Below are positions 36,978-46,360 of a DNA stretch of 64,000 nt, piece after piece. The notes under the pieces are model-generated. The model was not told where the DNA came from, ran no database searches, and saw nothing but the letters and a program-made list of their open reading frames with translations. The translations under genes and the position numbers were made by a program. Within the stretch, counting starts at the first letter, position 1. Each line of letters starts with the position of its first letter. The stretch is from Collinsella aerofaciens (GTDB lineage Bacteria > Actinomycetota > Coriobacteriia > Coriobacteriales > Coriobacteriaceae). The DNA lies in contig NZ_OY725712.1 of the NCBI RefSeq assembly GCF_963360655.1, positions 186,001-250,000 on the forward strand, given 5' to 3'.

Positions 36978-37610
36978 CTAGGCGAGTAACTCGGCCGCCG
37001 CAAACTCCTCGGGCGTATTGACGTTCTCGAAGCAGAGCGTCGAGCCTGCGACCGCGACAATCTGTGGCTCGTCCAAGTACCCGGCGTTCACCCGGTCGAT
37101 CAGGCAGCGGATTCGCTGACGGTCACCGGCGAGCAGCTCGTAAGCAATCGGCGCGCAGGTCTCGCGGCGCCAGACGGCGCAAAGCGGCTCAATCCCCCGC
37201 TCCTCGCGCGGCACGCACACATCGAGCGCCTCGGCCTCAACATGACCGGCAAGCACGCCGATGAGTTCCGGCGAGACAAACGGCATATCGCAGGCGACGA
37301 TCGCCACGAGCGGCAATCGGGCCGCGGCCAACGAGCTCGCGATGCCGCGCATGGCGCCCGCCGACCCTTCAAGGTCCGGCACTATTCGCGGCACCAGACC
37401 GCCAAACGTGCGCTCCTCAAGATAGACAAGCTCGCTGGGACGCGAAGTCGTCACGACCAACTCGCCGGCAACTGGCGCCAGCCGACCCAGCACGCGCTCG
37501 ATGAGCGGCTCGCCGCAAAACACCATGCGCGCCTTATCGCAGCCCATGCGCGAAGACAGCCCGCCCGCTTGGACGACACAAGAAAGATCGGCACGTCTTA
37601 CGGTAGTCAT
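36978..37610 (-). CDS. mobA: Molybdenum cofactor guanylyltransferase
   Basis: 210 aa from ATG 37610; GGAGG lies 11 bases upstream. The nucleotidyltransferase signature VVQAGGLSSRMGCDKARM is followed by IVACDMPFVSPELI with the metal-binding Asp. It attaches GMP to molybdopterin to make the bis-MGD cofactor needed by FdhF and the molybdopterin oxidoreductase encoded nearby. It is downstream of tRNA-Sec in the same direction. Confidence 0.9.
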   Translation of the reverse strand: MTTVRRADLSCVVQAGGLSSRMGCDKARMVFCGEPLIERVLGRLAPVAGELVVTTSRPSELVYLEERTFGGLVPRIVPDLEGSAGAMRGIASSLAAARLPLVAIVACDMPFVSPELIGVLAGHVEAEALDVCVPREERGIEPLCAVWRRETCAPIAYELLAGDRQRIRCLIDRVNAGYLDEPQIVAVAGSTLCFENVNTPEEFAAAELLA

Positions 37611-37764
37611 ACGGCAAAACACCTCCATCGGCATGCTCGAAACCCGGTGCACGATGCTAACTGCAGCCGCCGAAATAGCGGCGCTACGAAAAACTCGTGC
37701 AAAAACAAAACAGCGCCTTTGCGGCACGCAGCAAGACCGCGAGCACAAAAGCGCTGGTAGCGTG

Positions 37765-37861
37765 TGGCGGGAACGTATGTGAATCGAACACATCCAAGAC
37801 GTTTTGCACGCCTCGCAACGGTTTTGAGGACCGCGGAGCCCACCGGAGCCCATCCGTTCCC
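37765..37861 (-). tRNA. selC: tRNA-Sec (anticodon UCA)
   Basis: 97 bases, the long form expected for selenocysteine tRNA. The acceptor stem GGGAACG/CGTTCCC with discriminator G and encoded CCA, the anticodon arm CGGT-CCTCAAA-ACCG with UCA, an extended D stem (GGGCTCC/GGGCTCC region) and a long variable arm (GCGAGGCGTGCAAAACGTCTTGG) are visible. It lies 36 bases after selB. Confidence 0.95.
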
Positions 37862-37897
37862 AAGTGCGGCGGTATTTTACCAAACCGAGCAGCCAAT

Positions 37898-39865
37898 CTA
37901 GCGCAGGGAGCGCAGGCCGCCGGCATCCTTGTCGAGCACCGTAAAGCGCACGGCATCCAGGTGCTCCAAGATGCTGATGGCACGTTTGCGCGACACACCC
38001 AGGGCCTCGCGCAGTACGCTCGTGGTGGCAGCACCGCCGGCTGCCTCAATGGCGGCGGTAACAAGCTCGCGCGCATGGGCCTCGGCGGCAGCGGACAGGG
38101 CAACGTCGCGCTCGACCTTAACGATCGAGCGATTGAGCGAAAGCTCGCGCAGGGCACGCGTCATGGTGTCGCGATCGAGCTGCAACTGCTCGCCCACCTC
38201 GGGCAATATCGGTGCATCGAGGCCGGCTTCGTCCAGCAAGGCAACGATACGTTCGCAGGCCTCGCGCACCACACGCGCCGCGGCGGCAGCGGAGTGCGGG
38301 TCGAATACCTCGGCACCCTCGGCGGCACACACGCCACGCGAGCAGCACTCGGCAATCAGAGCCGCGGCAACGCCATCATCAGCGGCAGGCCACGCAGCAT
38401 GGGCAACGGCGCCGGGCGTAAAGCCCGTCTCCTTGGGAGACGCCGCGTGCATGGCTGACAGGGTCGCCGCCAGTGCATCCATCGCAGCGTCGAGCACCGC
38501 GGCGTCCGCCAAGTAGTCCGCATCACCCACAGCAAGCTTGCGAACAGAGCCCTGCGACACCAACCCGCGCAGTGCGGCATCGACCTCGCCGACACCAAGA
38601 TCCAAAGCGTCGGCAACATCAACCGCCGTAACTGGCAGCATCTGCAGCGCCAGCCAAGCGCCCACACCGCCCGCGGTATCGCCGGACTCAAGCGCCGCAA
38701 ACAGTGCGCGCTCGCCGGCAGAAAGCTCGCGCGAGCGACGGCAGCGCGAAAGCAGCACGCGCCCGCCGCCAATAAGCATAACGGGCGAATACGACAGCAC
38801 CACGGCATGGTCTCCGGCACGCAGCGGCAGCGGATCATCCAGGCGCACCTGCACGGTACGGGTCTCGCCCACCGCCATGGGGGCCTCGCCCTCCAATAGC
38901 ATGATGCGGCCGACGACCTCGGCCGTGCCGGCCATCACATGCACACGCGCGCCCGACTCGAGCACGCGCGGCTTGGCGCCCTCGCGGCCGAGGTAGGTGA
39001 ACGTCATCATAAAGCGCAACGTCTGGCCAAAGCGGTCCGCAACGCCCAGCATCTCGCCACGGTCAAGCGCCGCGGCACCGTCACCAACAAGGTTGAGCGC
39101 CACACGCTGACCAGGCAGCGCGCGCGGCGTATCGCCATGCACCTGAATCCCGCGCACGCGACAGACCGTACGCGACGGCAAGGCCATCAGCTCGTCGCCC
39201 ACCGCAACCGGCGCATCGTGCAGCGTTCCCGTTACGACAGTACCGACGCCCTTAATCGTAAAGCAGCGGTCAATCGGCAGGCGCGGCGCGGCATCGGTGC
39301 GCTCGGCACGGTCGCGGCAGGCATCCCAGCAAGCGGCAACCTGCTCGTCGAGCGTAGCCAGCAGGCCATCGATCCCCTCGCCGGTCTTGGACGACACGGG
39401 CACAATCGGCGCGCCCGCAAACACGGTACCCGACAAAAAATCATCGACATCGAGCTCGGCAAGCTCGGTCATCTCGGCATCGGCCAGGTCACACATCGTC
39501 AGCGCCACCACCATATGCGTGACGCCCAGCAGCTCCAGCACGTGCACGTGCTCGCGCGTCTGCGGCATTACGCCCTCGACGGCAGAGACCACCAGCACGG
39601 CAACGTCGATGCCTGTCGCACCCTGCACCATGGCGCGCAGGTAATGAGCATGACCCGGCACATCGACCAGGCCAACGATCTTGCCACTCGGCAGCGCCAG
39701 CTCGCCAAAGCCCAGCTCCACGGTCATACCGCGACGGCGCTCAACCTCCAGACGGTCGGGATTCTTACCGGTCAGAGCCTCAATCAGTGCCGACTTACCG
39801 TGGTCGACGTGGCCCGCCGTGCCAACGATAACGGGACACTCCACCAGCGCCTGAACCTCACTCAT
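37898..39865 (-). CDS. selB: Selenocysteine-specific elongation factor SelB
   Basis: 655 aa. The GTPase domain has GTAGHVDHGKSALIEALTG (P-loop), RRRGMTVELGFG, DVPGHAHYL and MCDLADA. The remaining domains include the C-terminal winged helices that bind the SECIS hairpin (residues about 400-655, ending with the HTH VLREALGVSRKRAISILEHLD). It delivers Sec-tRNA to UGA codons. The start overlaps the selA stop as ATGA. Confidence 0.94.
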   Translation of the reverse strand: MSEVQALVECPVIVGTAGHVDHGKSALIEALTGKNPDRLEVERRRGMTVELGFGELALPSGKIVGLVDVPGHAHYLRAMVQGATGIDVAVLVVSAVEGVMPQTREHVHVLELLGVTHMVVALTMCDLADAEMTELAELDVDDFLSGTVFAGAPIVPVSSKTGEGIDGLLATLDEQVAACWDACRDRAERTDAAPRLPIDRCFTIKGVGTVVTGTLHDAPVAVGDELMALPSRTVCRVRGIQVHGDTPRALPGQRVALNLVGDGAAALDRGEMLGVADRFGQTLRFMMTFTYLGREGAKPRVLESGARVHVMAGTAEVVGRIMLLEGEAPMAVGETRTVQVRLDDPLPLRAGDHAVVLSYSPVMLIGGGRVLLSRCRRSRELSAGERALFAALESGDTAGGVGAWLALQMLPVTAVDVADALDLGVGEVDAALRGLVSQGSVRKLAVGDADYLADAAVLDAAMDALAATLSAMHAASPKETGFTPGAVAHAAWPAADDGVAAALIAECCSRGVCAAEGAEVFDPHSAAAAARVVREACERIVALLDEAGLDAPILPEVGEQLQLDRDTMTRALRELSLNRSIVKVERDVALSAAAEAHARELVTAAIEAAGGAATTSVLREALGVSRKRAISILEHLDAVRFTVLDKDAGGLRSLR

Positions 39866-41319
39866 CGTGCAACCGCCTTCTCAACGCACGCGACGAGCGT
39901 CGATGCCGCCGTCTCGATATCGCGGTCGCCCACGAGTGTGCGCACATCAAACAGAATGCGGTCGTGCGAGGCGCGCGTGACGACCGGTGTATCGAAGTCT
40001 TGGACGAGCGAGCGCTTGAGCGCGTCGACGGACAGGCGCCCGTCGACCGGGCAGACGGCCACGCATATCGTGGGCAACTCGACGGTAGGCAGCGAACCGC
40101 CGCCGGGAGTCGACGACTCTTCGACGATCTCCACCTGAACGGCGCACGGGCAACCCGCCTTATCGAGGCCTGCCACCATCAGCTCGCGCAGCTTGCGTGC
40201 GCGACGCTCCAGATGAGCCTGCGGAAGCGTGAGCATGTTGAGCACCGGCACCTCGCGATGGGCCACATCCGCCCCATCCATATAAATGCGCAGTGTAGCC
40301 TCGAGCGCAGCCAGTGCGAGCTTGCCCGGGCGCAGGGCACGCATAAGCGGATGCGACCCGCAAGCCTGGACCAGATCGCGACGGCCCATGATAATGCCCG
40401 CCTGTGCGGCACCGAGCAGCTTATCGCCCGAGCACGACACGATATCGAGCCCCGCCGCGACCGAAGCCGGCGTGGGCTCCTCACCGCCGCGCACCAGGAT
40501 GTCATCGGGCAAAAGCGCGCCCGACCCCTGGTCCTCGTAGAACAGCAGGCCATGCTTGTGAGCAAGCGCCGCAAGCTCCCGAGAACCCACCTCCTCGTGA
40601 AAACCCTCGATGCGATAGTTGGAAGGATGAACCTTCAGGATCATGGCCGTATCGGGCGTGATGGCGCGCTCATAGTCGCTCAAATGCGTGCGGTTGGTGG
40701 CCCCGACCTCAACGAGCTTGGCACCCGAGGCCTCCATAACATCGGGGATACGGAAACTGCCGCCGATCTCGACAAGCTCGCCGCGACTGACGATGACCTC
40801 CTTGCCTGCGGCATGGGTCGCCAGCACCAACAGCACGGCAGCCGCGTTATTGTTAACGACCAGCGCGTCCTCGGCACCGGTAAGCGAGCGGATGAGCTGC
40901 GCGGCATGTTCCTTGCGCGACCCGCGCGAGCAGGTGTCCACGCTGTACTCGAGCGTGCTGTAGCCGCGCGCGACCTCGGCCACGGCCTTGGCGGCCGACT
41001 CCGCGAGCGGGGCTCGACCCAGGTTGGTATGGATAACAACACCCGTGGCGTTGACGGCGGGACGCAGGCTCGGCAACGCGGAGCGGTGCGCACGCCACTC
41101 GATGGCCGAGGCCAGCTCGCGCTTGGAACGCGGGGCGGCACCGGCACGAATTGCGGCGCGCTCCTCGTCGAGCTCAGCCGTCACGGCAGCATGGACCACC
41201 GCGTCGCAGGTCTCCCCTGTCGCCTTCACCACCGGCCACTCGGCAAGCAGCTCGTTGACGGAAGGGATGGCGCGCAGGCGGGCGCGCACCTCATCGGACA
41301 TGTTCTGGCTATCGCTCAT
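39862..41319 (-). CDS. selA: L-seryl-tRNA(Sec) selenium transferase
   Basis: 485 aa with GAAAGG upstream. It has the SelA hallmarks ATGVVIHTNLGRAPL, YSTLEYSVDTCSRGSR, the region ATNRTHLSDYERAI, FYEDQGSGALL and the PLP lysine in SCSGDKLLGAAQAG. It converts Ser-tRNA-Sec to Sec-tRNA-Sec with selenophosphate; the selenophosphate synthase gene (selD) is not in the window. A 52-base gap separates it from the molybdopterin oxidoreductase upstream on the same strand. Confidence 0.94.
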   Translation of the reverse strand: MSDSQNMSDEVRARLRAIPSVNELLAEWPVVKATGETCDAVVHAAVTAELDEERAAIRAGAAPRSKRELASAIEWRAHRSALPSLRPAVNATGVVIHTNLGRAPLAESAAKAVAEVARGYSTLEYSVDTCSRGSRKEHAAQLIRSLTGAEDALVVNNNAAAVLLVLATHAAGKEVIVSRGELVEIGGSFRIPDVMEASGAKLVEVGATNRTHLSDYERAITPDTAMILKVHPSNYRIEGFHEEVGSRELAALAHKHGLLFYEDQGSGALLPDDILVRGGEEPTPASVAAGLDIVSCSGDKLLGAAQAGIIMGRRDLVQACGSHPLMRALRPGKLALAALEATLRIYMDGADVAHREVPVLNMLTLPQAHLERRARKLRELMVAGLDKAGCPCAVQVEIVEESSTPGGGSLPTVELPTICVAVCPVDGRLSVDALKRSLVQDFDTPVVTRASHDRILFDVRTLVGDRDIETAASTLVACVEKAVAR

Positions 41320-41371
41320 GTGCAGCCTTTCAAAAGAAACGTGGATCAGCCGAATACATCAGCTGAGTCAA

Positions 41372-43489
41372 TTAATCGTCATTATCCCCGCGCGCGACAA
41401 TCTTTTCCACGCGAACGGCGTTTTCCTGGGTGAGCGCGGCGCCCGTCAACGGGTCCCAACGCAACGGCGTATGGTCGAGCGGGCCCACGCCCAAGGCTTG
41501 AGCACCACCGGCATCGGCGCCAAACGAACGTCCGCCGGGGGCAGCCGACGTAAAGATACACGCCGGATGCAGATACGGCGTCGTCTCCACGCGCACGCGG
41601 TCGCGGCCCAAGTCGCTCACGAGTTCCACGACCTCGCCATTGGCGATACCCATGCGTGCGGCAACATCAGCATTCATCTGCACGGCGTCCAAGTCGGAAC
41701 CCGCCTCGGCGGCACCTTGGGCCGCGAGCCTGCGCGAGGTATGCGACTCAAAGGGTCGATTGCCGCTAATGAGGCGAAACATCCCCGGGCCAGGCTCCAC
41801 CATGGGAGCGATCCAGTTGGGTACACGACCCAGGCCGGCTCGTTCCCATACGTCACTTGCCAGCGCAATTTTGCCGCCATCCAAGGGAATCGCCGGCTCG
41901 CCCGTACGCGACGGCAACGCAACACCCGTGTCGGCCCAGCCGCGCTCCTTGAGTGCGGCAAGATCAATCCCAAACGGAGCTACCTGAGCAGCGGCCAGAT
42001 CGTCGGACGTAAAGTCGAAGCACTCGTCAACGCCGCAGGCCGCAGCCAGCCCGGCAAAGATCTCCCGCCCCGGTCTCGTATCGTCATGCTGCACAGGCAG
42101 CACGGCGTTGCGGTAGAACACGCGCGAATCATTGGCACCCACGACTGTGCCCACGCCGCGATCGGCCTCCAGATACGTCACGTCAGGAAGCACAAAGTCC
42201 GAAGCGCGCGCCGTCTCGGACCAGCGAATATCAATCGTCACGAGCAAGTCGAGCTGCTGCAAAATACCCAACCAAGCCTGTGCATTGCCATAGCCCGCAC
42301 CGGGGTTACTGGCATAGACGATGAGCCCACGCAAATCGCCGGCAAGAATCGACTGACCGATGGTCGTGCACAGGCCGCGCACCGGATCGACCAGCGGATA
42401 GCGCTCGGACCCCAGCTTGGGCCCGCGCGGCACCGGCGGCGTCGCGAAACGCGCAGGGTCCAAATCGCCCAACGCAAGCGGTGTGGGCGGGTTGAGGGCA
42501 CCGCCCGCATGTCCGATGCAGCCCAGCAGGACATCGACCAAACAGATAGCGCGCGCCGTCTGCGTACTGTTAGCATACGCGATACCGATGCCACCATGAA
42601 AGCCCGCATCGACCACGGCGGCAGGCGCCGCAGCAGCCAAATCGCGCGCCGTCGCGACAATCTCATCGGCCGGCACGTCGCACATCGACTCGGCCCACTC
42701 AGGCGTCCAAACAGCAGCCGCCTGCGCCAGCTCGTCAAACCCCGTGGTATAGCGGTCAACGAACTCGTGGTCGTACAGGCCCTCGGCAATCAACACGTGG
42801 GCAATACCCAGCAGCAGCGCCAAGTCGCAGCCCGGGCGCACGCGGAGCCAGCGGTCTGCAAGCGCAGCCGAGCCGCTACGCCGGGGGTCGACCACAATAA
42901 TCTTCGCCCCGCGCCGGCGCGCATCGTTGAGTGCATCAACGGCCCCCATCGTCGACGAATCGACAATGGAACGCCCCAGATACATGATGCAATCGGTGTG
43001 CGCCAGGTCGGAGGCGGGGCTGTAGCCCAGGCTGTGCTCCCAACCGGTAAGTCGGCTTACCTCGCAGGCGCCATCGGCACCGTACACGTTGGGCGAGCCC
43101 AGCGCATGCATAAAGCGATAGGCCCAGTAGCGGTCGAACGAGGGCACGCCGAGCGTCATACCCAGCGCACGAGGCCCGCGCTCGTCAACAATGCCCAAAA
43201 GACGCTCGGCAATCTGCGCGAACGCCTCGTCCCACGAAATCGCATCGAACCCCGAACCATCAGCTCGTCGGCGCATGGGGTGCACAATGCGATCGCGCTC
43301 GTCAAACGGCATGTCCAGGCGATGGCACCCGCGGGCGCACAGGGCACGCGCCGCGCACGGATGCCCCGGCACCGGCAACTCGGCCACCACGCGACCGTCC
43401 TCAACGCGTGCCGCAAAGGCGCAATCGGCATAGCATCCCCCGCATGTGGTCACCACGGCGCGACCGTCAAGCTCCGCAGCAGATGCCAT
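41372..43489 (-). CDS. Molybdopterin oxidoreductase, DMSO-reductase superfamily (PhsA/PsrA-like)
   Basis: 705 aa from ATG 43489 (GGGG nine bases upstream). The N-terminal [4Fe-4S] site is CGGCYADC...CARGC. The molybdenum ligand is probably the Cys in GADGACEVSRLTG, as in thiosulfate/polysulfide reductases; it is not selenocysteine. Later motifs (IVVDPRRSGSA, GNRPFESHTSRR) bind the two MGD groups. No Tat signal is visible, so it is presumably cytoplasmic. No iron-sulfur or membrane partner is adjacent, and the substrate is unknown. It lies immediately upstream of selA, possibly co-transcribed. Confidence 0.82.
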   Translation of the reverse strand: MASAAELDGRAVVTTCGGCYADCAFAARVEDGRVVAELPVPGHPCAARALCARGCHRLDMPFDERDRIVHPMRRRADGSGFDAISWDEAFAQIAERLLGIVDERGPRALGMTLGVPSFDRYWAYRFMHALGSPNVYGADGACEVSRLTGWEHSLGYSPASDLAHTDCIMYLGRSIVDSSTMGAVDALNDARRRGAKIIVVDPRRSGSAALADRWLRVRPGCDLALLLGIAHVLIAEGLYDHEFVDRYTTGFDELAQAAAVWTPEWAESMCDVPADEIVATARDLAAAAPAAVVDAGFHGGIGIAYANSTQTARAICLVDVLLGCIGHAGGALNPPTPLALGDLDPARFATPPVPRGPKLGSERYPLVDPVRGLCTTIGQSILAGDLRGLIVYASNPGAGYGNAQAWLGILQQLDLLVTIDIRWSETARASDFVLPDVTYLEADRGVGTVVGANDSRVFYRNAVLPVQHDDTRPGREIFAGLAAACGVDECFDFTSDDLAAAQVAPFGIDLAALKERGWADTGVALPSRTGEPAIPLDGGKIALASDVWERAGLGRVPNWIAPMVEPGPGMFRLISGNRPFESHTSRRLAAQGAAEAGSDLDAVQMNADVAARMGIANGEVVELVSDLGRDRVRVETTPYLHPACIFTSAAPGGRSFGADAGGAQALGVGPLDHTPLRWDPLTGAALTQENAVRVEKIVARGDNDD

Positions 43490-43551
43490 CTCGATTACCC
43501 CTTTCATCAGCCAAACACAACAGGCCAACAGCCCGGCAACGAGCCCCAGAC

Positions 43552-43592
43552 CCAAAAAGCCTCCCGCACGGCAACGCCCCGCGGGAGGCTCA
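43552..43592 (-). terminator. Terminator of the formate hydrogenlyase operon
   Basis: A 10-bp perfect stem AGCCTCCCGC/GCGGGAGGCT with a 13-base loop, followed on the minus strand by TTTTT, 20 bases after the focA stop. Confidence 0.9.
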
Positions 43593-43611
43593 ACGTCAAA
43601 CAGGCGGTACC

Positions 43612-44451
43612 TTACGCCTCGGACTTCTTGGCATAGATAAACCAGTAGCCGAGCGCGACTAGAACCGCGCCGCCCACGATGTTGCCCAGCGTGGCGGCGG
43701 ACAGGTTAAACGCAATGCCCGCGGCGTTGAGCGCATCGGCGCCGGCGACCTTGGCACCGTAGCCGCATGCATGCATCACGGCGCCCATGGGCAAAAAGTA
43801 CATGTTGGCAACGCAGTGCTCAAAACCGCAGGCCACAAAGGCGGCGATGGGCAGCAGAATGCCCACGACCTTATCGACCACGGTCTTGCCGGCGGTACCG
43901 ATCCACACGGCCAGGCACACAAAGATGTTGCACAGGATGCCACGGAAGAAGATCGTCACCCAGTCGATCGTCACCTTGCCGGCGGCGACGCTCACCATGG
44001 AATTGGCGACCGCCTCGCCGTTGAGCTTGTAAATGCCGGCCATGTACACCAAAAAGACAATGAACAGGGCACCGGCAAAATTGCCGACCCACACGACGAC
44101 CCAGGCCTTGAGCATCTGGACCAGGGTGATCTTTTTGCTCTTGAGCGCGCAGACCATAAGCGAGTTGCCGGTAAACAGCTCGGCGCCGCACACCAGCACC
44201 AGCACCAGGCCCAGGCAAAAGCACAGGCCGCCCACGACGCGCTGGGCACCCCAGCCCAGAGTGCTGTCGCTCAAGAACACGGTAAAGAACAGGCCGCCGA
44301 AGGCAATAAACGCACCGGCGAACATTGCCAACAGAAAGGCCTTTGCGACCGGCAGGTTGGCCTTGGTCACGCCGGCGGCCTCGGTCTTGGCCTCGATCGC
44401 GGCGGGCGCCAGGCAATCGGGAGCGGGGTACTCCACCTTGGAATCTGCCAT
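43612..44451 (-). CDS. focA: Formate/nitrite transporter family protein (formate channel)
   Basis: 279 aa from ATG 44451 (GGAAAGAAG upstream). About six membrane segments are visible (FLLAMFAGAFIAFGGLFFTVF, LCFCLGLVLVLVCGAELFTGN, WVVVWVGNFAGALFIVFLVY, and so on). GAELFTGNSLM and the later FEHCVANMYFLPMG are signatures of the FNT family. It likely moves formate across the membrane to feed FdhF. It is the last gene of the operon, as focB is in E. coli hyf. Confidence 0.9.
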   Translation of the reverse strand: MADSKVEYPAPDCLAPAAIEAKTEAAGVTKANLPVAKAFLLAMFAGAFIAFGGLFFTVFLSDSTLGWGAQRVVGGLCFCLGLVLVLVCGAELFTGNSLMVCALKSKKITLVQMLKAWVVVWVGNFAGALFIVFLVYMAGIYKLNGEAVANSMVSVAAGKVTIDWVTIFFRGILCNIFVCLAVWIGTAGKTVVDKVVGILLPIAAFVACGFEHCVANMYFLPMGAVMHACGYGAKVAGADALNAAGIAFNLSAATLGNIVGGAVLVALGYWFIYAKKSEA

Positions 44452-44490
44452 GTCAATCACTTCTTTCCTAATCAGCAGGGACAAGCGCTG

Positions 44491-44994
44491 CTATAGCTCC
44501 TGCCCCAAGCGGACAAAGTGGGAAAAGTCGTTGGCGGCCACGGCGTCGTACACGGCGTCGACGGCGTCAAAGACTTCCGGGGACATGGGGTTGTAGAACT
44601 CCGTGTCGCCCGGCTGAATTCCGACGAAGACGATATCATCGCACGATTGCTCAATCTCTTCGATCAGAATCGACAAGGGAAGCGAATGCGTGGTAAACAT
44701 CGACTTGCGGGCCACATCACGTTTGTCGAGCAAGCGGATGGCGCCGACGGGCAGCGCCATGTCTGCGGCATCAACCAAGACCAGGCGAGGCGGACGCTCA
44801 CGCTTGACCTCGATGATGTCGTCCTCGGGCGTTTGGCCTCCGTCGATGGTGTACCAACCGGCGATGGGTGCGTCTTCCATCTTTTTGGAGAGCACGGGGC
44901 CGGCGGCATCGTCGGCACGCAGCACGCTTCCCGCCGTGAGCACGATACCCGCAAACGGGGCGCCGTTCACACGGCCATCCACAACGCGACCCAT
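44491..44994 (-). CDS. hycI: Hydrogenase maturation protease (HycI type)
   Basis: 167 aa. It has the HycI-family start (FAGIVLTAGSVLRADDAAGPVLSKKM), the Asp/His metal-site region (LVLVDAADMALPVGAIRLL, FTTHSLPLSILIEEI) and VFVGIQPGDTEF. It removes the C-terminal tail of the large hydrogenase subunit after nickel insertion. Its start overlaps the stop of the HycH-like gene by one base. Confidence 0.9.
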   Translation of the reverse strand: MGRVVDGRVNGAPFAGIVLTAGSVLRADDAAGPVLSKKMEDAPIAGWYTIDGGQTPEDDIIEVKRERPPRLVLVDAADMALPVGAIRLLDKRDVARKSMFTTHSLPLSILIEEIEQSCDDIVFVGIQPGDTEFYNPMSPEVFDAVDAVYDAVAANDFSHFVRLGQEL

Positions 44995-45575
44995 TACTGC
45001 AACCTTCCCGTCAGATACACGCCCGACACATCGCGCACGCGCTCCACCAAATCGCGGAACTTCATTAAGAACGCGACCTGCTGGGCATGCAGGCCAAAGT
45101 CGTCATCGAACACCGAGATGCCGGCCTTGGCCGACCCGCGAAAACCGCGCTCGTCGAGCAGCGCATCGCAGGCCTCGAGCAGCGACGGCACCGCCGCCTT
45201 GTCGAGCTGGTACTCGCCAAAGGAGCGGATGGCCTCGAACTTGGTCTTGGCCTCCCCCTCCGGCAGCGCGTCGACGAGCGAATAGAAGACATCCACCGGC
45301 ACCGACAAGCGCGGCTCAAAGCAGTCGAGCACGCCGGTGTGGTGGCCCACGGCGAGCGTGTAGTACAGCACGTCGCAGGCCTCCTGGGGAACGTCTTCCT
45401 CGGTCTCCACAAACTTACGCGTGAGCTCGTAAAAGACCACCTGGTCGGGCGCATGGCCCAGGCAGGGGTCGGCGACGCCCTCGGCGGCCTCGTCGCTTGC
45501 GCGCGAGGCATCGCCAAAAGAGCCGCCGAGCATACCGGGGCCCGCAAAGTAACCAGAGCGGTCCGTGAGCTCCAT
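44994..45575 (-). CDS. hyfJ: Formate hydrogenlyase maturation protein (HycH/HyfJ)
   Basis: 193 aa, longer than E. coli HycH (136 aa) because of an N-terminal extension of about 40 residues. The core QVVFYELTRKFVETEEDVPQEACDVLYYTLAVGHHTGVLDCFEP matches HycH/HyfJ strongly. It is needed for assembly of the hydrogenase, with unclear mechanism. It begins immediately after the HyfI gene. Confidence 0.88.
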   Translation of the reverse strand: MELTDRSGYFAGPGMLGGSFGDASRASDEAAEGVADPCLGHAPDQVVFYELTRKFVETEEDVPQEACDVLYYTLAVGHHTGVLDCFEPRLSVPVDVFYSLVDALPEGEAKTKFEAIRSFGEYQLDKAAVPSLLEACDALLDERGFRGSAKAGISVFDDDFGLHAQQVAFLMKFRDLVERVRDVSGVYLTGRLQ

Positions 45576-46358
45576 CTAGCGACCTCCGGCCAGCACCAGA
45601 TCCTGCAGCGCCGAGTACACCTCGACGCGGCGCGGATCGTCCTGCTTGTCGATGAGCAGCGCCATGGCACCGCGGATATCGCCCTTGGGCGCACCCTCGA
45701 GCGTGTCCATAAACTCGTTGGCCAAATCGCGGCCGTAACGGTAGCCGCTCATGGCGCGAGCCTCGCGCTCGATGGCCACGCGCAGCTTGTACGGCACGCC
45801 GGGGTGCAGGATATCGGCCTGCTCGCCGGCGGCCTCCACCGTGGTCTCGGCATGGAGCTTTTGGTCCAGCAGACCGAGCGCCATGGCAAAGCCGTAGATG
45901 GTCTGCGCGGGGCTGGGCGGGCAGCCGGGGATGTAGACATCGACCGGCAGGATCTTGTCCGTGCCGCCCCAGACGCAGTAGTTATCGTAGAAGATGCCGC
46001 CGGTGCAGCCGCACGCGCCATAGGACACCACGATCTTAGGATCGGGTGCGGCCTCAAAGGCGCGCAGGGCCGGCATGCGCATGGCACGCGTCACGGCACC
46101 GGTGTACAGCAGCACGTCGGCGTGACGGGGCGAGGGCACGACCTTGATGCCAAAGCGCTCGACGTCGAAGACGGGCGTAATAGAACCGAAGATCTCGATC
46201 TCACAGCCGTTGCAGCCGCCGCAGTCGACACGGTAGACGTACACCGAGCGTTTGATCTTCTTAAGAAGGGTCGCCTTGGCCTTCTCGATGCTCTCGTCGA
46301 GCTCGATCTTGGTCGGGCGGTACTGAAGCCGCTCGGGCAAAAGCGTGGGTTCGGCCAT
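45576..46358 (-). CDS. hyfI: Hydrogenase small subunit (HycG/HyfI, NuoB-like)
   Basis: 260 aa. The proximal [4Fe-4S] cluster is coordinated by cysteines in VDCGGCNGCEIEIFG, YGACGCTGGIF and IPGCPPSPAQTI. It passes electrons to the NiFe site of the large subunit. Two bases separate it from the ferredoxin-like subunit upstream. Confidence 0.94.
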   Translation of the reverse strand: MAEPTLLPERLQYRPTKIELDESIEKAKATLLKKIKRSVYVYRVDCGGCNGCEIEIFGSITPVFDVERFGIKVVPSPRHADVLLYTGAVTRAMRMPALRAFEAAPDPKIVVSYGACGCTGGIFYDNYCVWGGTDKILPVDVYIPGCPPSPAQTIYGFAMALGLLDQKLHAETTVEAAGEQADILHPGVPYKLRVAIEREARAMSGYRYGRDLANEFMDTLEGAPKGDIRGAMALLIDKQDDPRRVEVYSALQDLVLAGGR

Positions 46359-46360
46359 GG

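Noticed and set aside
41372-43489. A second selenoprotein (molybdopterin oxidoreductase)
   Set aside because: The frame has no internal TGA, and the probable molybdenum ligand position holds cysteine.
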